From: Bifidobacterium asteroides DSM 20089
Lineage (GTDB): Bacteria > Actinomycetota > Actinomycetes > Actinomycetales > Bifidobacteriaceae
Assembly: GCF_002715865.1 (NCBI RefSeq)
Contig: NZ_CP017696.1
Coordinates: forward strand, 992,001-1,056,000
Length of the DNA stretch: 64,000 bases
Reading direction: 5' to 3'
In this document: positions 17,646 through 26,107 of the stretch, in pieces
Numbering within the stretch: position 1 is the stretch's first letter
How the letters are laid out: each line of letters starts with the position of its first letter
Translations under genes and position numbers: made by a program
The notes under the pieces: model-generated
What the model saw: only the letters and a program-made list of their open reading frames with translations
Database searches by the model: none
Told to the model about the DNA's origin: nothing

Positions 17646-18278
17646 TCAGCCGCTGTGGGAGGAGCCCTGGGCCAAGGATTTCAGCTCTTCATATATCCTA
17701 TCAACAGACTCGAACATTTGTTCGATAGGTTGGGACCCGTCCACCAATAGGTCGGCCTGAGCGCGCCGCGCACTGCTGTTGGTCTGTGAGCCGATGCGCT
17801 CAACAGCCTGACTCTGAGTCATATGCCGCTGATTCACCATGCGCGCAATCCTCACCTGGCTGGGGGCTTCCACCAGCAGAACCCTGTCAAAGTGAAAAGG
17901 TATGGCTGAGCGCACCTCGGTCAGCAGGGGCACTTCATGAACCACCACCTCGGAACCCTCCAGCCAGGGCCGCTCGGCCTTGGCGGCCAAGTCATAGACC
18001 AGCGGATGGATGAGATCGTCCAGATCCTTGCGGTCCCGGTCGGCCGTCGGCCCTCCGAAGACCCGCGCAGCCAGGGCTGACCTGTCCACTCCCCCATGGC
18101 CGTCCCCGCAGTCTGCTCCGAACCGCCCGAGGACCGCCCCTACCCCAGGTCCGCCCGGAGCGATGACCTCGTGGGAGAGCCTGTCGTAGTCGATGATTTT
18201 GGCGCCGTTCCGAGCCAGCCGAGCCGCCACCGTGCTCTTGCCGGCCGCAATCCCGCCGGTCAATCCCACACGTATCAT
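17646..18278 (-). CDS. coaE: Dephospho-CoA kinase
   Basis: CoaE phosphorylates dephospho-CoA, the last step of coenzyme A synthesis. The 210-residue protein starts MIRVGLTGGIAAGKST, with the P-loop GGIAAGKS, then DYDRLSHEV, the lid-region HPLV and the family segment VVHEVPLLTE. The start at 18278 is set by GGGAGG upstream and by the P-loop position; the open frame to 18350 is spurious. It sits between rpsA and uvrB, an order resembling other actinobacteria. Its last part contains the LexA box for uvrB. Confidence 0.95.
   Translation of the reverse strand: MIRVGLTGGIAAGKSTVAARLARNGAKIIDYDRLSHEVIAPGGPGVGAVLGRFGADCGDGHGGVDRSALAARVFGGPTADRDRKDLDDLIHPLVYDLAAKAERPWLEGSEVVVHEVPLLTEVRSAIPFHFDRVLLVEAPSQVRIARMVNQRHMTQSQAVERIGSQTNSSARRAQADLLVDGSQPIEQMFESVDRIYEELKSLAQGSSHSG
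17710..17725. promoter_or_regulatory. LexA (SOS) box upstream of uvrB, inside coaE
   Basis: TCGAACATTTGTTCGA is the same 16-bp sequence found at the umuDC promoter (26068-26083) and fits the actinobacterial LexA consensus CGAAC-N4-GTTCG. It lies 103 bases upstream of the uvrB start within the coaE reading frame. A TATATG sequence, a possible -10 box, lies about 15 bases downstream on the minus strand. Confidence 0.8.
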
Positions 18279-18314
18279 CCACACCTCCCGTATATACCTT
18301 ATGGCGGCACATAT

Positions 18315-18352
18315 GAATGGAGGGGCCCGACCGAGGCCGGACCCCTCCATTC
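18315..18352 (-). terminator. Terminator-like hairpin after rpsA
   Basis: An 11-bp stem (GAATGGAGGGG with CCCCTCCATTC, 18315-18325 and 18342-18352), extendable past one mismatch, lies between rpsA and coaE. No T run follows on the minus strand, so it may attenuate rather than stop transcription into coaE. Confidence 0.6.
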
Positions 18353-18364
18353 ACTGCCTAATGC

Positions 18365-19870
18365 TCACTTCTTTTCCTTGAGCAGCTGCTCGCGCAGGGC
18401 GGCCAACTGGTCGTCGGAGGCCAAAGTGCCCTCGGAGCTGGACTCCGAGCTGTAGTTGGTGGTCTCCTCGGAGCTCTGACGGTGGGAGTGAGAACCGGAG
18501 GCGGGCGCCTGGGAGGACCTGCTGTCCTCGGCGGCCGAAGCCTCGGCGTTCTCCAGCTCCTTGGCCACGAAGGCCTTGTGCTGCTCCCAGAGGTCGTGGG
18601 CGGCCGCATACTGGGACTCCCACTCCTCCCGCTGCTTCTCGTAGCCGGCGATCCACTCATTGGTCTCGGGGTCGAAGCCCTCGGGGTACTTGTAGTTGCC
18701 GTCCTCGTCGTACTCGGCAGGCATGCCGTAGATGGCCGGATCGAAGTCCTCGGAGGTCGGGTCGACGGAGTCGTCGGCCTGCTTGAGGGACAGGGAGATA
18801 CGGCGGCGATCCAGGTCGACGTCGATGACCTTGACGAAGATCTCCTCGCCCTGCTTGACCACGGTCTCGGGGTTCTCCACGTGGCGGTTGGCCAGCTCGG
18901 AGATGTGGACCAGGCCCTCGATGCCGTCCTCGACGGAGACGAAGACGCCGAACTGCACAATCTTGGTGACCTTGCCCTTGACGATCTGTCCGGGCACGTG
19001 GGTCCGGGCGAAGCGCTGCCAAGGATCTTCCTGGGTGGCCTTGAGGGACAGCGAAATGCGCTCGCGGTCCATATCCACATCCAGCACCTCGACGGTGACC
19101 TTGTCGCCCACCTTGACGACCTCGCTGGGGTGATCGATGTGCTTCCAGGAGAGCTCGGAGACGTGGATCAGGCCGTCCACACCGCCCAGGTCGACGAAGG
19201 CGCCGAAGTTGACGATGGAGCTGACCGTGCCCTCGCGGATCTGGCCCTTCTTGAGCTGGGCCATGAAGGTCTCGCGCACCTCGGACTGGGTCTCCTCCAG
19301 GTACTGGCGGCGGGAGAGGACCACGTTGTTGCGGTTCTTGTCCAGCTCCAGGATCTTGGCCTTGATCTTCTGTCCGATGTAGGGAGACAGGTCGCGCACG
19401 CGGCGCATCTCGACCAGGGATGCGGGCAGGAAGCCACGCAGGCCGATGTCGACGATGAGTCCGCCCTTGACGGCCTCGATGACGGTGCCCTCGACGACAC
19501 CGTCAGCCTCCTTGATCTTCTCGATGTCGCCCCAGGCACGCTCGTACTGGGCACGCTTCTTGGAAAGGATCAGACGGCCTTCCTTGTCCTCCTTGGTGAC
19601 GACCAGAGCCTCGATGGTGTCACCGACCTGGACTACGTCGTCGGGATCGACATCCTTCTTGATGGAAAGCTCGCGGGAGGGAATCACACCCTCGGTCTTG
19701 TAGCCGATGTCCAGCAGAACCTCGTCATGGTCGATCTTAACGACCGTCCCCTCGACCAGATCCCCATCGTCGAAGTTCTTGATGGTGGAATCGACTGCCT
19801 TGATGAAGTCTTCCTCGGATCCGATGTCATTGACCGCGACCTGGGGGACTTCCTTCTTGTTCTCTGCCAT
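18365..19870 (-). CDS. rpsA: 30S ribosomal protein S1
   Basis: The 501-residue protein has four S1 RNA-binding repeats, recognised by phrases such as GDLVEGTVVKI, VVEGTVIEAVKGGLIVDI, REGTVSSIVNFGAFVDLGGVDGLIHVSELSW and KGKVTKIVQFGVFVSVEDGIEGLVHISELA. Four repeats is the usual actinobacterial form, against six in E. coli. A Ser-rich tail ends in a short basic helix. The leader is A+T-rich and has no Shine-Dalgarno-like sequence in the 30 bases before the ATG, a feature linked to autogenous control by S1 in E. coli. Confidence 0.97.
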   Translation of the reverse strand: MAENKKEVPQVAVNDIGSEEDFIKAVDSTIKNFDDGDLVEGTVVKIDHDEVLLDIGYKTEGVIPSRELSIKKDVDPDDVVQVGDTIEALVVTKEDKEGRLILSKKRAQYERAWGDIEKIKEADGVVEGTVIEAVKGGLIVDIGLRGFLPASLVEMRRVRDLSPYIGQKIKAKILELDKNRNNVVLSRRQYLEETQSEVRETFMAQLKKGQIREGTVSSIVNFGAFVDLGGVDGLIHVSELSWKHIDHPSEVVKVGDKVTVEVLDVDMDRERISLSLKATQEDPWQRFARTHVPGQIVKGKVTKIVQFGVFVSVEDGIEGLVHISELANRHVENPETVVKQGEEIFVKVIDVDLDRRRISLSLKQADDSVDPTSEDFDPAIYGMPAEYDEDGNYKYPEGFDPETNEWIAGYEKQREEWESQYAAAHDLWEQHKAFVAKELENAEASAAEDSRSSQAPASGSHSHRQSSEETTNYSSESSSEGTLASDDQLAALREQLLKEKK

Positions 19871-19925
19871 TAATTAAATTGTTTCTTGTATAGTTGGTGG
19901 ATATTTTTACCGTATTGAGTTATGT

Positions 19926-19947
19926 GTTCGCGCCTGCAGGCGCGAAC
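19926..19947. repeat. 22-bp perfect palindrome between folD and rpsA
   Basis: The 11-base arm GTTCGCGCCTG is directly followed by its exact reverse complement, giving a 22-bp palindrome without a spacer. It lies between the end of folD and the rpsA promoter region. No T run follows on either strand. It could be a folD end-hairpin or a binding site of a dimeric regulator of rpsA. Arms are in the GTTC...GAAC order, opposite to a LexA box. Confidence 0.6.
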
Positions 19948-19973
19948 ATTCCCTATGGTAGGAGACACCACGG

Positions 19974-20894
19974 TCATTGTCGCCGGGGAGCCTCGGGCGT
20001 GTCGCAGGCAGGAATCCCTGCGGCTCGCTCAGCGGATTCGACCACATTGACCAGGAGCATGGCACGGGTCATGGGTCCCACACCGCCGGGGTTGGGCGTA
20101 TAGGCGGATGCAGACAGCCTGGCGGCCGGATCTATGTCGCCCTTGATCCTCCAGCTCCCCTCCTGCTGATCCCAGATCCGGGAGACGCCTACATCCACCA
20201 GGACGGCACCCTGGCGAACCTGATCCTGACCTACCAACCCTGCTCGGCCCACGGCTGCGATGATTACGTCGGCCCTGCGCAGATGGGCATCAACATTCCT
20301 GGTGCGGGTATGGCAAAGCGTCACGGTGGCATCCACCCCGCGGTTGGTCAGGAGCAGACCGATGGTGCGGCCCACGGTCAGTCCTCGGCCCAGCACGCAG
20401 ACATCCTTGCCGGCCAGGTCAATCCCGTAATGGTCCAGCAGGTACAGAATCCCCCGCGGTGTGCAGGGCAGGGGGGTCCGCACCCGGCCGTCGGCATGCA
20501 GAACCAGCTGGCCTAGGTTGTAAGGATGCATGCCGTCGGCGTCCTTGGCCGGATCGATGCGCTCGATGATCTCAGTGGGATCCACGCCATCCGGCAGGGG
20601 CAGCTGGACGATGTAGCCGGTGCAGTCAGGATCCCGGTTGAGCTGATCCACCGCAGCCAGAATCCGCTCCTTGCCGGCATCGGCAGGCAGATCCACTCGG
20701 ATGGACCGAATGCCAACCTGACGGCAGTCCCGGTGCTTGCCCTCTACATATTTGAGCGAACCAGGGTCATCCCCCACCAGAATGGTCCCCAGGCCAGGAG
20801 TGCGCCCCATGGCCGTCAGCCTGGCCACGCGAGCGCGCAGGTCCTCCTTGAGTTCCGCAGCCGCCGCTTTTCCGTCCAGTTTCACCGCAGTCAA
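19974..20894 (-). CDS. folD: Bifunctional methylenetetrahydrofolate dehydrogenase/cyclohydrolase
   Basis: FolD interconverts 5,10-methylene- and 10-formyl-tetrahydrofolate. Motifs include [18 protein letters not shown] with the catalytic Lys, [17 protein letters not shown], and the NADP-binding [13 protein letters not shown], where GRGLTVGR replaces the common GRSNIVGK. The end [15 protein letters not shown] is diagnostic. I place the start at TTG 20894 ([16 protein letters not shown]) because GGAG lies upstream and the length (306 residues) fits the family; the open frame runs to 21131 with an 80-residue extension that has no folD counterpart. Confidence 0.92.
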   Translation of the reverse strand: MTAVKLDGKAAAAELKEDLRARVARLTAMGRTPGLGTILVGDDPGSLKYVEGKHRDCRQVGIRSIRVDLPADAGKERILAAVDQLNRDPDCTGYIVQLPLPDGVDPTEIIERIDPAKDADGMHPYNLGQLVLHADGRVRTPLPCTPRGILYLLDHYGIDLAGKDVCVLGRGLTVGRTIGLLLTNRGVDATVTLCHTRTRNVDAHLRRADVIIAAVGRAGLVGQDQVRQGAVLVDVGVSRIWDQQEGSWRIKGDIDPAARLSASAYTPNPGGVGPMTRAMLLVNVVESAERAAGIPACDTPEAPRRQ

Positions 20895-21043
20895 TACATC
20901 TCCATCATCCAAGCGGGCGCAAACCCTTGCTGAAGTCGTCTGAGCCAGCCTAGCGCAGATTCCTCCACCAATGGAACTGCCGTCCAAGGGCCGGTCCGGG
21001 AGGACCCGACGGATGAGGTTGCGCGCTGTCCCATCCCCAGCGA

Positions 21044-21061
21044 TAATGAGAATCATGCTCA
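21044..21061 (+). promoter_or_regulatory. Possible Zur-like metal-repressor site
   Basis: TAATGAGAATCATGCTCA has the ATGA-N3-TCAT core and flanks of the Zur boxes described for mycobacteria and related actinobacteria, with a few mismatches in the right half. It lies 45 bases upstream of the metal ABC ATPase gene, where a repressor would act. Assignment is by similarity to a remembered consensus. Confidence 0.5.
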
Positions 21062-21106
21062 ATAAGAGCAGGATCACTACTTTGAATCCCTGCTGGAAAG
21101 GACGCC

Positions 21107-21982
21107 ATGGATACGGACACGGATAGGACATCCACGCAGGCCTGCATCGTCTTCGACCATGCCGCCATCCGCAGATCCGGGCGACTGATCTGGTCGGAGG
21201 GAACCTTCACCATCCCCTCGGGAACCGTGACCGCCATCGTAGGCACCAACGGCACTGGCAAGACCAGCATGATGCAGGCCGAACTGGGCCTGCTCCCCTT
21301 GGATGCCGGCAGCCTGCAGGTCCTGGGACAGCCGGCCGGCCAGGCCAACGACCGCATCGGCTATGTACCCCAGAGCTACACCTCGGACATCGACTCCAAC
21401 CTGACGGCTGAGCAGTCCGTCCTGCTGGGGCTGACCGGCACCCGCTTCGGCATCCACCCCGTCACCCGGCAGGACCGCGAGCGCGCCAAAAAAGCCATGC
21501 GCTTCGTCGGCGTGGAGGACAGGGCCCATCTGCGCCTCTCCCAGCTCTCCGGCGGCCTGCGCCAACGGGTGGCCATCGCCCAGGCCCTGGTCTGCGATCC
21601 CGATCTGCTCATGCTGGACGAGCCCCTGGCCAATCTGGACCTGGCCGGGCAACGCGCCACCGTCCACTTGCTGGCACAGCTCAACAGCCGACTGGGGATG
21701 ACCATCCAGGTGGTGGCCCATGACCTGAACATGTTGCTGCCGGTGCTGACCGGGGCGGTCTACCTGCTGGACGGGCACCCCCACTACGCCCGCATGGACG
21801 ACATGCTGGACTCCGACCTGCTCACCCACCTCTACGGCACCAAGGTGGAGGTGGTCACCACACCCCAGGGGGACATGTTCGTGGCCCCCGACATGGACGA
21901 GCCGATCGGCCCCGTCCACAATCGCTATCAACCCAGCCAGGTGGCCCGCCTGCACGGGACGGACCGGGAAAGGACCTCATGA
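21107..21982 (+). CDS. Zinc/manganese-type ABC transporter ATP-binding protein
   Basis: The 291-residue ATPase has Walker A GTNGTGKT (about residues 46-53), Q-loop VPQ, signature LSGGLRQR (147-154) and Walker [13 protein letters not shown]. The overall pattern (early SGRLIWSE, then [17 protein letters not shown]) fits the ZnuC/MntA group. It overlaps the permease gene by four bases (ATGA). Metal choice between Zn and Mn cannot be made from sequence, though a Zur-like site upstream favours zinc. Confidence 0.87.
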   Translation: MDTDTDRTSTQACIVFDHAAIRRSGRLIWSEGTFTIPSGTVTAIVGTNGTGKTSMMQAELGLLPLDAGSLQVLGQPAGQANDRIGYVPQSYTSDIDSNLTAEQSVLLGLTGTRFGIHPVTRQDRERAKKAMRFVGVEDRAHLRLSQLSGGLRQRVAIAQALVCDPDLLMLDEPLANLDLAGQRATVHLLAQLNSRLGMTIQVVAHDLNMLLPVLTGAVYLLDGHPHYARMDDMLDSDLLTHLYGTKVEVVTTPQGDMFVAPDMDEPIGPVHNRYQPSQVARLHGTDRERTS

Positions 21983-22806
21983 CCACACCAGTCTTCGACC
22001 CCCATTGGATGGAGATCCTCGCCGCCCCCTTCATGCGCAACGCCATGGTTGCTGGATTGTGCATCGCCGTGGCCGCCGGAGCCATGGGCTACTTCACCAT
22101 CGCCAGGCACTCCACCTTCGCCGCCCATGCCCTGGCCCACATCGGCCTGCCCGGGGCCACGGGCGCCGTCCTGCTGGGGCTGCCGGTATCTGCAGGCATG
22201 GGCCTGTTCGCCCTGGGCGGGGCGCTGGTCATCGGAGCCCTGGGCAAGCGGGCATCCCAGCGGGAGATCGCCACGGGCACGGTCCTGGCCTTCGCCACCG
22301 GTCTGGGACTCTTCTTCGCCAGGATGTCCAGCTCGGCCTCCCAGCAGATGCAGGCCATCCTCTTCGGATCGATCCTGACCATCACCCGAGGGCAGGTCAT
22401 CGGCTTCCTGATCTTCGATGCGATCCTGCTGATCCTGCTGGCCCTGATCTACCGGCCCCTGCTCTTCAGCTCCCTGGACGAGCAGGTGGCCCAGGCCCGC
22501 GGCGTGCCCATCGGGCTGATGAACCTGACCTTCATGGCCATCATGGCGGGGGTCATCACCATCGCCGTCCCTGCAGTGGGGACCCTGCTCATCTTCGCCC
22601 TGGTCGTCACCCCGGCGGCCACGGCCAACATCCTGGTGGCCTCTCCCCTGCGGGCCATGCTCCTGTCAGGATTGATCTGTCTGGTTTCCATCTGGGGAGG
22701 CCTGGTGATTTCGGCCATGGTGCCAGCCCCGCCAAGCTTCATCATCGTGACCCTGTCCACCCTCTTCTGGGCTCTGGCCAAGGGATGGGCGGCTCTGCGC
22801 GCCTGA
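21979..22806 (+). CDS. Zinc/manganese-type ABC transporter permease
   Basis: The 275-residue protein has about eight membrane segments and belongs to the ABC-3 (ZnuB/MntB) family: MRNAMVAGLCIAVAAGAMGYFTIARHSTFAAHALAH... near the N-terminus and a C-terminal region with GTLLIFALVVTPAATA are typical. It is translationally coupled to the ATPase gene. No gene for a metal-binding lipoprotein lies on either side in this window, so that partner must be encoded elsewhere or be missing. Confidence 0.87.
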   Translation: MTTPVFDPHWMEILAAPFMRNAMVAGLCIAVAAGAMGYFTIARHSTFAAHALAHIGLPGATGAVLLGLPVSAGMGLFALGGALVIGALGKRASQREIATGTVLAFATGLGLFFARMSSSASQQMQAILFGSILTITRGQVIGFLIFDAILLILLALIYRPLLFSSLDEQVAQARGVPIGLMNLTFMAIMAGVITIAVPAVGTLLIFALVVTPAATANILVASPLRAMLLSGLICLVSIWGGLVISAMVPAPPSFIIVTLSTLFWALAKGWAALRA

Positions 22807-22812
22807 TGCCGG

Positions 22813-23292
22813 TCAGTCCACCAGGGCGGTGGCCATGACGGCGATGCCCTCATCGTGACCGGTGAAGCCCATGCCATCAGTGGTCGTGGCGGTCATCCGA
22901 ACCGGCGCTCCGACGGCCTGGCTCATGGCCTGCTGGGCCAGGTGACGACGGGAGGAAATTCTGGGGCGCTGGCCCACAATGACCAGGGAGGCGTTGAGCA
23001 ATCTGCGACCGTGCTCATGCAGGCGGTCCATGGTCTTCTCCAGCATGGCCGCACCGTGCATGCCCGCTCCGGGAGCCTGTGATCCCAGGCCGAACAGGGT
23101 GCCTATGTCGCCCAGGTCGGCGGCTGACAGAATAGCGTCTATCAGGGCGTGAGCGGCTGCATCGCCGTCAGAATCGCCCAGCAGGCCGGGGGTTCCGTCA
23201 TTCCAGGACAGGCAGGCCAGCCAGAGGGGACGCCCACCAGTTGGGTCGAAGCGATGGGCATCAAAGCCCAGTCCGACGCTTGGATCCCCCAT
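22813..23292 (-). CDS. ispF: 2-C-methyl-D-erythritol 2,4-cyclodiphosphate synthase
   Basis: IspF makes the cyclic diphosphate of the non-mevalonate isoprenoid pathway. The 159-residue length is normal. The metal-binding GFDAHRF near the N-terminus, GDSDGDAAAHALIDAILSAADLGDIG with its His ligand, and the C-terminal ATTTDGMGFTG are all present. It starts 14 bases after carD and faces the metal-transporter operon tail to tail. ispD is not adjacent. Confidence 0.96.
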   Translation of the reverse strand: MGDPSVGLGFDAHRFDPTGGRPLWLACLSWNDGTPGLLGDSDGDAAAHALIDAILSAADLGDIGTLFGLGSQAPGAGMHGAAMLEKTMDRLHEHGRRLLNASLVIVGQRPRISSRRHLAQQAMSQAVGAPVRMTATTTDGMGFTGHDEGIAVMATALVD

Positions 23293-23306
23293 GACCGGTC
23301 CCAGCC

Positions 23307-23921
23307 TCAGCGCTTGGCCTTGCCCTTGCCCTTGGCCTTGGCGGCCTCCTGGGCCACACGTGCCAGGGTCTTGGAAGCCGGCTCCTTGGGGGACTTGGTA
23401 TGGTGCTTGTCATCGCCGGGCATGGGCTCCGCATAGCCCAGGTTGACGTCCAGCAGACGCTGGGCCTCGTCCTCGTCCAGCTTCTCGGACAGGGCAATCT
23501 CGGATGTCAGAATCTTGCGGGCCTTGATCAGCATCCGCTTCTCGCCCGCCGACAGCCCGTGCTCGTCCACATCGCGCTGGGAGAGGTCGCGCACCACCTC
23601 GGCTATCTTGTTGACCTCGCCGGTGGCGATCTTCTCCACGTTCAGCTTATAGCGACGGGACCAGTTCATCTCCTTCTCCTCGACCACCGGGGTGCGCAGG
23701 ATCTCGAAGACCTTGGCCACCGCCTTGGCGTCGACGATGTCCCTGACGCCCACCTTGGCCGCGTTCTCGACGGGGACGTTGATGACCAGCCCGTCAGAGG
23801 AGAGCACAGACAGCTGCAGGTACTTGCGGGTGACGCCCTTGACGGTCCGTTCGGTGATGGCATCCACCCTGGCGGCCCCATGACGCGGATAGACGACCAT
23901 GTCACCGACCTTGTAACCCAT
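23307..23921 (-). CDS. carD: CarD-family RNA polymerase-binding regulator
   Basis: CarD binds the RNA polymerase beta subunit and stabilises open complexes, mainly at rRNA and ribosomal protein promoters in actinobacteria. The N-terminal RNAP-interaction domain begins MGYKVGDMVVYPRHGAARV; the helical DNA-binding part includes NWSRRYKLNVEKIATGEVNKIAEVVRDL. The 204-residue length exceeds the roughly 160 of mycobacterial CarD because of a Lys/Ala-rich tail. GGAGGACAT before the ATG at 23921 fixes the start; the upstream extension to 24092 is spurious. Confidence 0.95.
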   Translation of the reverse strand: MGYKVGDMVVYPRHGAARVDAITERTVKGVTRKYLQLSVLSSDGLVINVPVENAAKVGVRDIVDAKAVAKVFEILRTPVVEEKEMNWSRRYKLNVEKIATGEVNKIAEVVRDLSQRDVDEHGLSAGEKRMLIKARKILTSEIALSEKLDEDEAQRLLDVNLGYAEPMPGDDKHHTKSPKEPASKTLARVAQEAAKAKGKGKAKR

Positions 23922-24144
23922 ATGTCCTCCAGAACGAGTCGATAAAATACCATACAATAATGTCATTGCGCATGGACTTGCCGACGGGGCTCGGAGGTGA
24001 CGCGATTCTCTGCGAGCACACTTCCCCTGGAGGCTCTGAAGACTATTCTGGAAGAAACGACGGTGGTGGAACAAATGCCGGCAAGGCTCCACCCCGCATG
24101 ACGAGCATCGTTTTGCGGATCAGTGATCGAAGACAGAGGTAGGC

Positions 24145-24888
24145 ATGATCAAAAACACAAGCCGCTACACTACACCCAGCACCATCCTGGTGGTTGAGGA
24201 CGAACCCACCTTGGCCACCGCCATCGCCCAGCGCATCACCGCCGAAGGGTGGACGGCACGGGTGGCCTCGGACGGTGCCAGCGCCGTGCAGGCCGCATCC
24301 CAGATCAAACCCGACCTGGTCATCATGGACATCATGCTGCCCGTCATGGACGGGCTGGAGGCCACCAAGCGAATCGTGGCCGAGCGGCCGGTGCCGGTGC
24401 TGATTCTGACCGCCCGGGATGACGAGGCCGACAAGGTGACCGGTCTGGGTGCCGGGGCCGACGACTACATGACCAAGCCCTTCTCCATGCGCGAGCTGAT
24501 TGCCCGCTGCAAGGCCCTTCTGCGCAGGGTGGAGCGGGCCAAGGTCATTGCCAAGAACTCCGAGAACGAGAAGGTGCTGGACTTCGGATCCCTGGTCATC
24601 GATCCGGCCCAGCGCATCGTGACCCTGCGTGGGGAGCAGATCCACCTGACCCCCACCGAATTCGACCTGCTGGCCACACTGGCCCGCCGACCCAAGTCCG
24701 TGCTCACCCGCGAGAAGCTGCTGGAGGAGGTCTGGGACTGGGTGGATGCCTCGGGCACCAGGACGGTGGACTCCCACGTCAAGGCCCTGCGCCACAAGCT
24801 GGGCTCACAGATGATCCGCACCGTGCATGGAGTGGGATACGCCTTCGAGCCGCCCGAAGATCAGGAACAGGGCCAGGACCAGCGGTAG
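24145..24888 (+). CDS. OmpR/PhoB-family response regulator
   Basis: The 247-residue regulator has a receiver domain (VVEDEP acid pair, phospho-acceptor in DLVIMDIMLP, TAR and KPF) and a C-terminal winged helix (ILTP-type LTPTEFDLLATLARRPKSVLTREKLLEEVW...RTVDSHVKALRHKLG...IRTVHGVGYAF). GAGGTAGG lies before the ATG. The kinase gene follows after nine bases. Targets are unknown. Confidence 0.92.
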   Translation: MIKNTSRYTTPSTILVVEDEPTLATAIAQRITAEGWTARVASDGASAVQAASQIKPDLVIMDIMLPVMDGLEATKRIVAERPVPVLILTARDDEADKVTGLGAGADDYMTKPFSMRELIARCKALLRRVERAKVIAKNSENEKVLDFGSLVIDPAQRIVTLRGEQIHLTPTEFDLLATLARRPKSVLTREKLLEEVWDWVDASGTRTVDSHVKALRHKLGSQMIRTVHGVGYAFEPPEDQEQGQDQR

Positions 24889-24897
24889 CGGCTGCGG

Positions 24898-26037
24898 ATG
24901 CACGCCATGAGCAAGGACGGCGGAAGCAGGCGCAAAAGGCCCAGTCTGAGTGCGCGCTTGGACCGCGAACGGCCCATCGGATCCTTCGCCTCATTGAAGG
25001 TGGAACTGAGCGTCCTGATCATCATCTCCACAGCCATCGCCTTCGTGATGGCCTGGTTCCTGCTGAAGATGGGCTGGAGCGGCTGGATCGCCATGCCGCT
25101 GACCCTGGTGGTGGCCCTGGGAATCACCTACTTCTTCTCCCGGGGACTCACCGCTCCCCTGCGGCAGATGCGGGATGCGGCCGAGGCCATGGCCGATGGG
25201 GACTACACGGTCCGGGTCCACGCCACCACAACCAGCCATGACGAGGTAGGGCTTCTGGCCCAGTCCTTCAACGAGATGGCCGAGGAACTCCAGCACGCCG
25301 ACCAGATGCGCCGGGACATGGTGGCCAATGTCAGCCACGAGTTGCGTACCCCCGTCTCGGCCCTGCAGGCCATGGTGGAGAACATGGCTGACGGGGTGAC
25401 CGAGCCCACACCAGCCAACCTGGAGGGAATTCTGGAGCAGACCCACCGCCTGTCCGACCTGATTGCCTTCCTGCTGGATCTGTCGAGGATGGAGGCCGGG
25501 GCCGCCAGCCTACAGATCGAGGACTTCGACTTCGGGGACTTCATCGACGAGACCCTGCAGCCCCTGGTCATAGCCGATGCCGGGCACGCCCACGACATCC
25601 AGGTGGATCTGGAGAAGGGCCTGAGAATGGAGGGCGACCAGGACCGGCTGCGCCAGCTCTTCACCAACGTCATCAGCAACGCCCTGAAACACTCTGCCGA
25701 CGGCACCACGGTGCTGATCCAGGCCCACGAGGACCGGCAGCGGGAGACCATAGTCACCAACGTGGTCAACTTCGGCTCGCAGATACCCCCCGAGGCCCGC
25801 ACCGACATCTTCCGACGCTTCGTCAAGGGCAAGGCCGGGCCAGGCACGGAGTCGGGCGGCACCGGGCTGGGGCTGTCCATCGCCCGCTGGGCGGCCCAGC
25901 TGCATGGAGGCCAGGTACAGGTGGTGGACGATCCGCGTGGAGCGGACTTCGAGATAACCCTGCCCAGATATCACCGCGATCCAGACGAGGACGAGGGGGA
26001 CGGGGACCTCTCCGACGGGCCCGACGCGCCGCATTGA
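24898..26037 (+). CDS. Sensor histidine kinase with almost no extracytoplasmic domain
   Basis: The 379-residue kinase has two adjacent membrane segments at about residues 38-55 and 62-80 with only a few residues between them, then a HAMP linker (RGLTAPLRQMRDAAEAMADGDY), a HisKA box (DMVANVSHELRTPVSALQAMVENM) and an HATPase domain (LFTNVISNALKHS, GTGLGLSIARWAAQLHGG). The minimal outside loop suggests sensing within the membrane or through a partner. Its stop codon overlaps the -35 box of the umuDC promoter. Confidence 0.92.
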   Translation: MHAMSKDGGSRRKRPSLSARLDRERPIGSFASLKVELSVLIIISTAIAFVMAWFLLKMGWSGWIAMPLTLVVALGITYFFSRGLTAPLRQMRDAAEAMADGDYTVRVHATTTSHDEVGLLAQSFNEMAEELQHADQMRRDMVANVSHELRTPVSALQAMVENMADGVTEPTPANLEGILEQTHRLSDLIAFLLDLSRMEAGAASLQIEDFDFGDFIDETLQPLVIADAGHAHDIQVDLEKGLRMEGDQDRLRQLFTNVISNALKHSADGTTVLIQAHEDRQRETIVTNVVNFGSQIPPEARTDIFRRFVKGKAGPGTESGGTGLGLSIARWAAQLHGGQVQVVDDPRGADFEITLPRYHRDPDEDEGDGDLSDGPDAPH

Positions 26038-26083
26038 CGGGGAGGCACACCTCGACTCATAATGAAATCGAACATTTGTTCGA
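26034..26083 (+). promoter_or_regulatory. SOS promoter of umuDC with LexA box
   Basis: TTGACG at 26034-26039 and CATAAT at 26058-26063 form a sigma-70-type promoter with an 18-base spacer. The 16-bp LexA box TCGAACATTTGTTCGA at 26068-26083 covers the expected start site, so LexA should block initiation. The -35 box overlaps the stop codon of the upstream kinase gene. Confidence 0.82.
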
Positions 26084-26107
26084 ATGTCATCGAGTTCGAG
26101 GTGTGCC
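26044..26107 (+). repeat. Inverted repeat enclosing the LexA box and the umuD ribosome binding site
   Basis: GGCACACCTCGA (26044-26055) and TCGAGGTGTGCC (26096-26107) are a perfect 12-bp inverted repeat. The right arm contains the GAGGTG ribosome binding site and ends at the base before the umuD ATG. The left arm lies between the -35 and -10 boxes, so it is present in read-through RNA but absent from RNA started at the SOS promoter. The LexA box forms a second hairpin inside. Confidence 0.8.

Noticed and set aside
15448-17760. A 770-codon plus-strand frame opposite uvrB
   Set aside because: Same effect: antisense frame of a highly conserved gene, His/Gly/Val-rich with no recognisable family.
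19926-19947. Palindrome considered as a LexA box
   Set aside because: The arms are GTTC...GAAC, the reverse order of the GAAC...GTTC LexA consensus, and it sits upstream of a ribosomal gene.
20895-21131. N-terminal extension of folD to an ATG at 21131
   Set aside because: FolD proteins begin at LTAVKLDG; a TTG with GGAG upstream is at 20894, and the extension shows no folD-like sequence and would overlap the divergent ABC ATPase gene.
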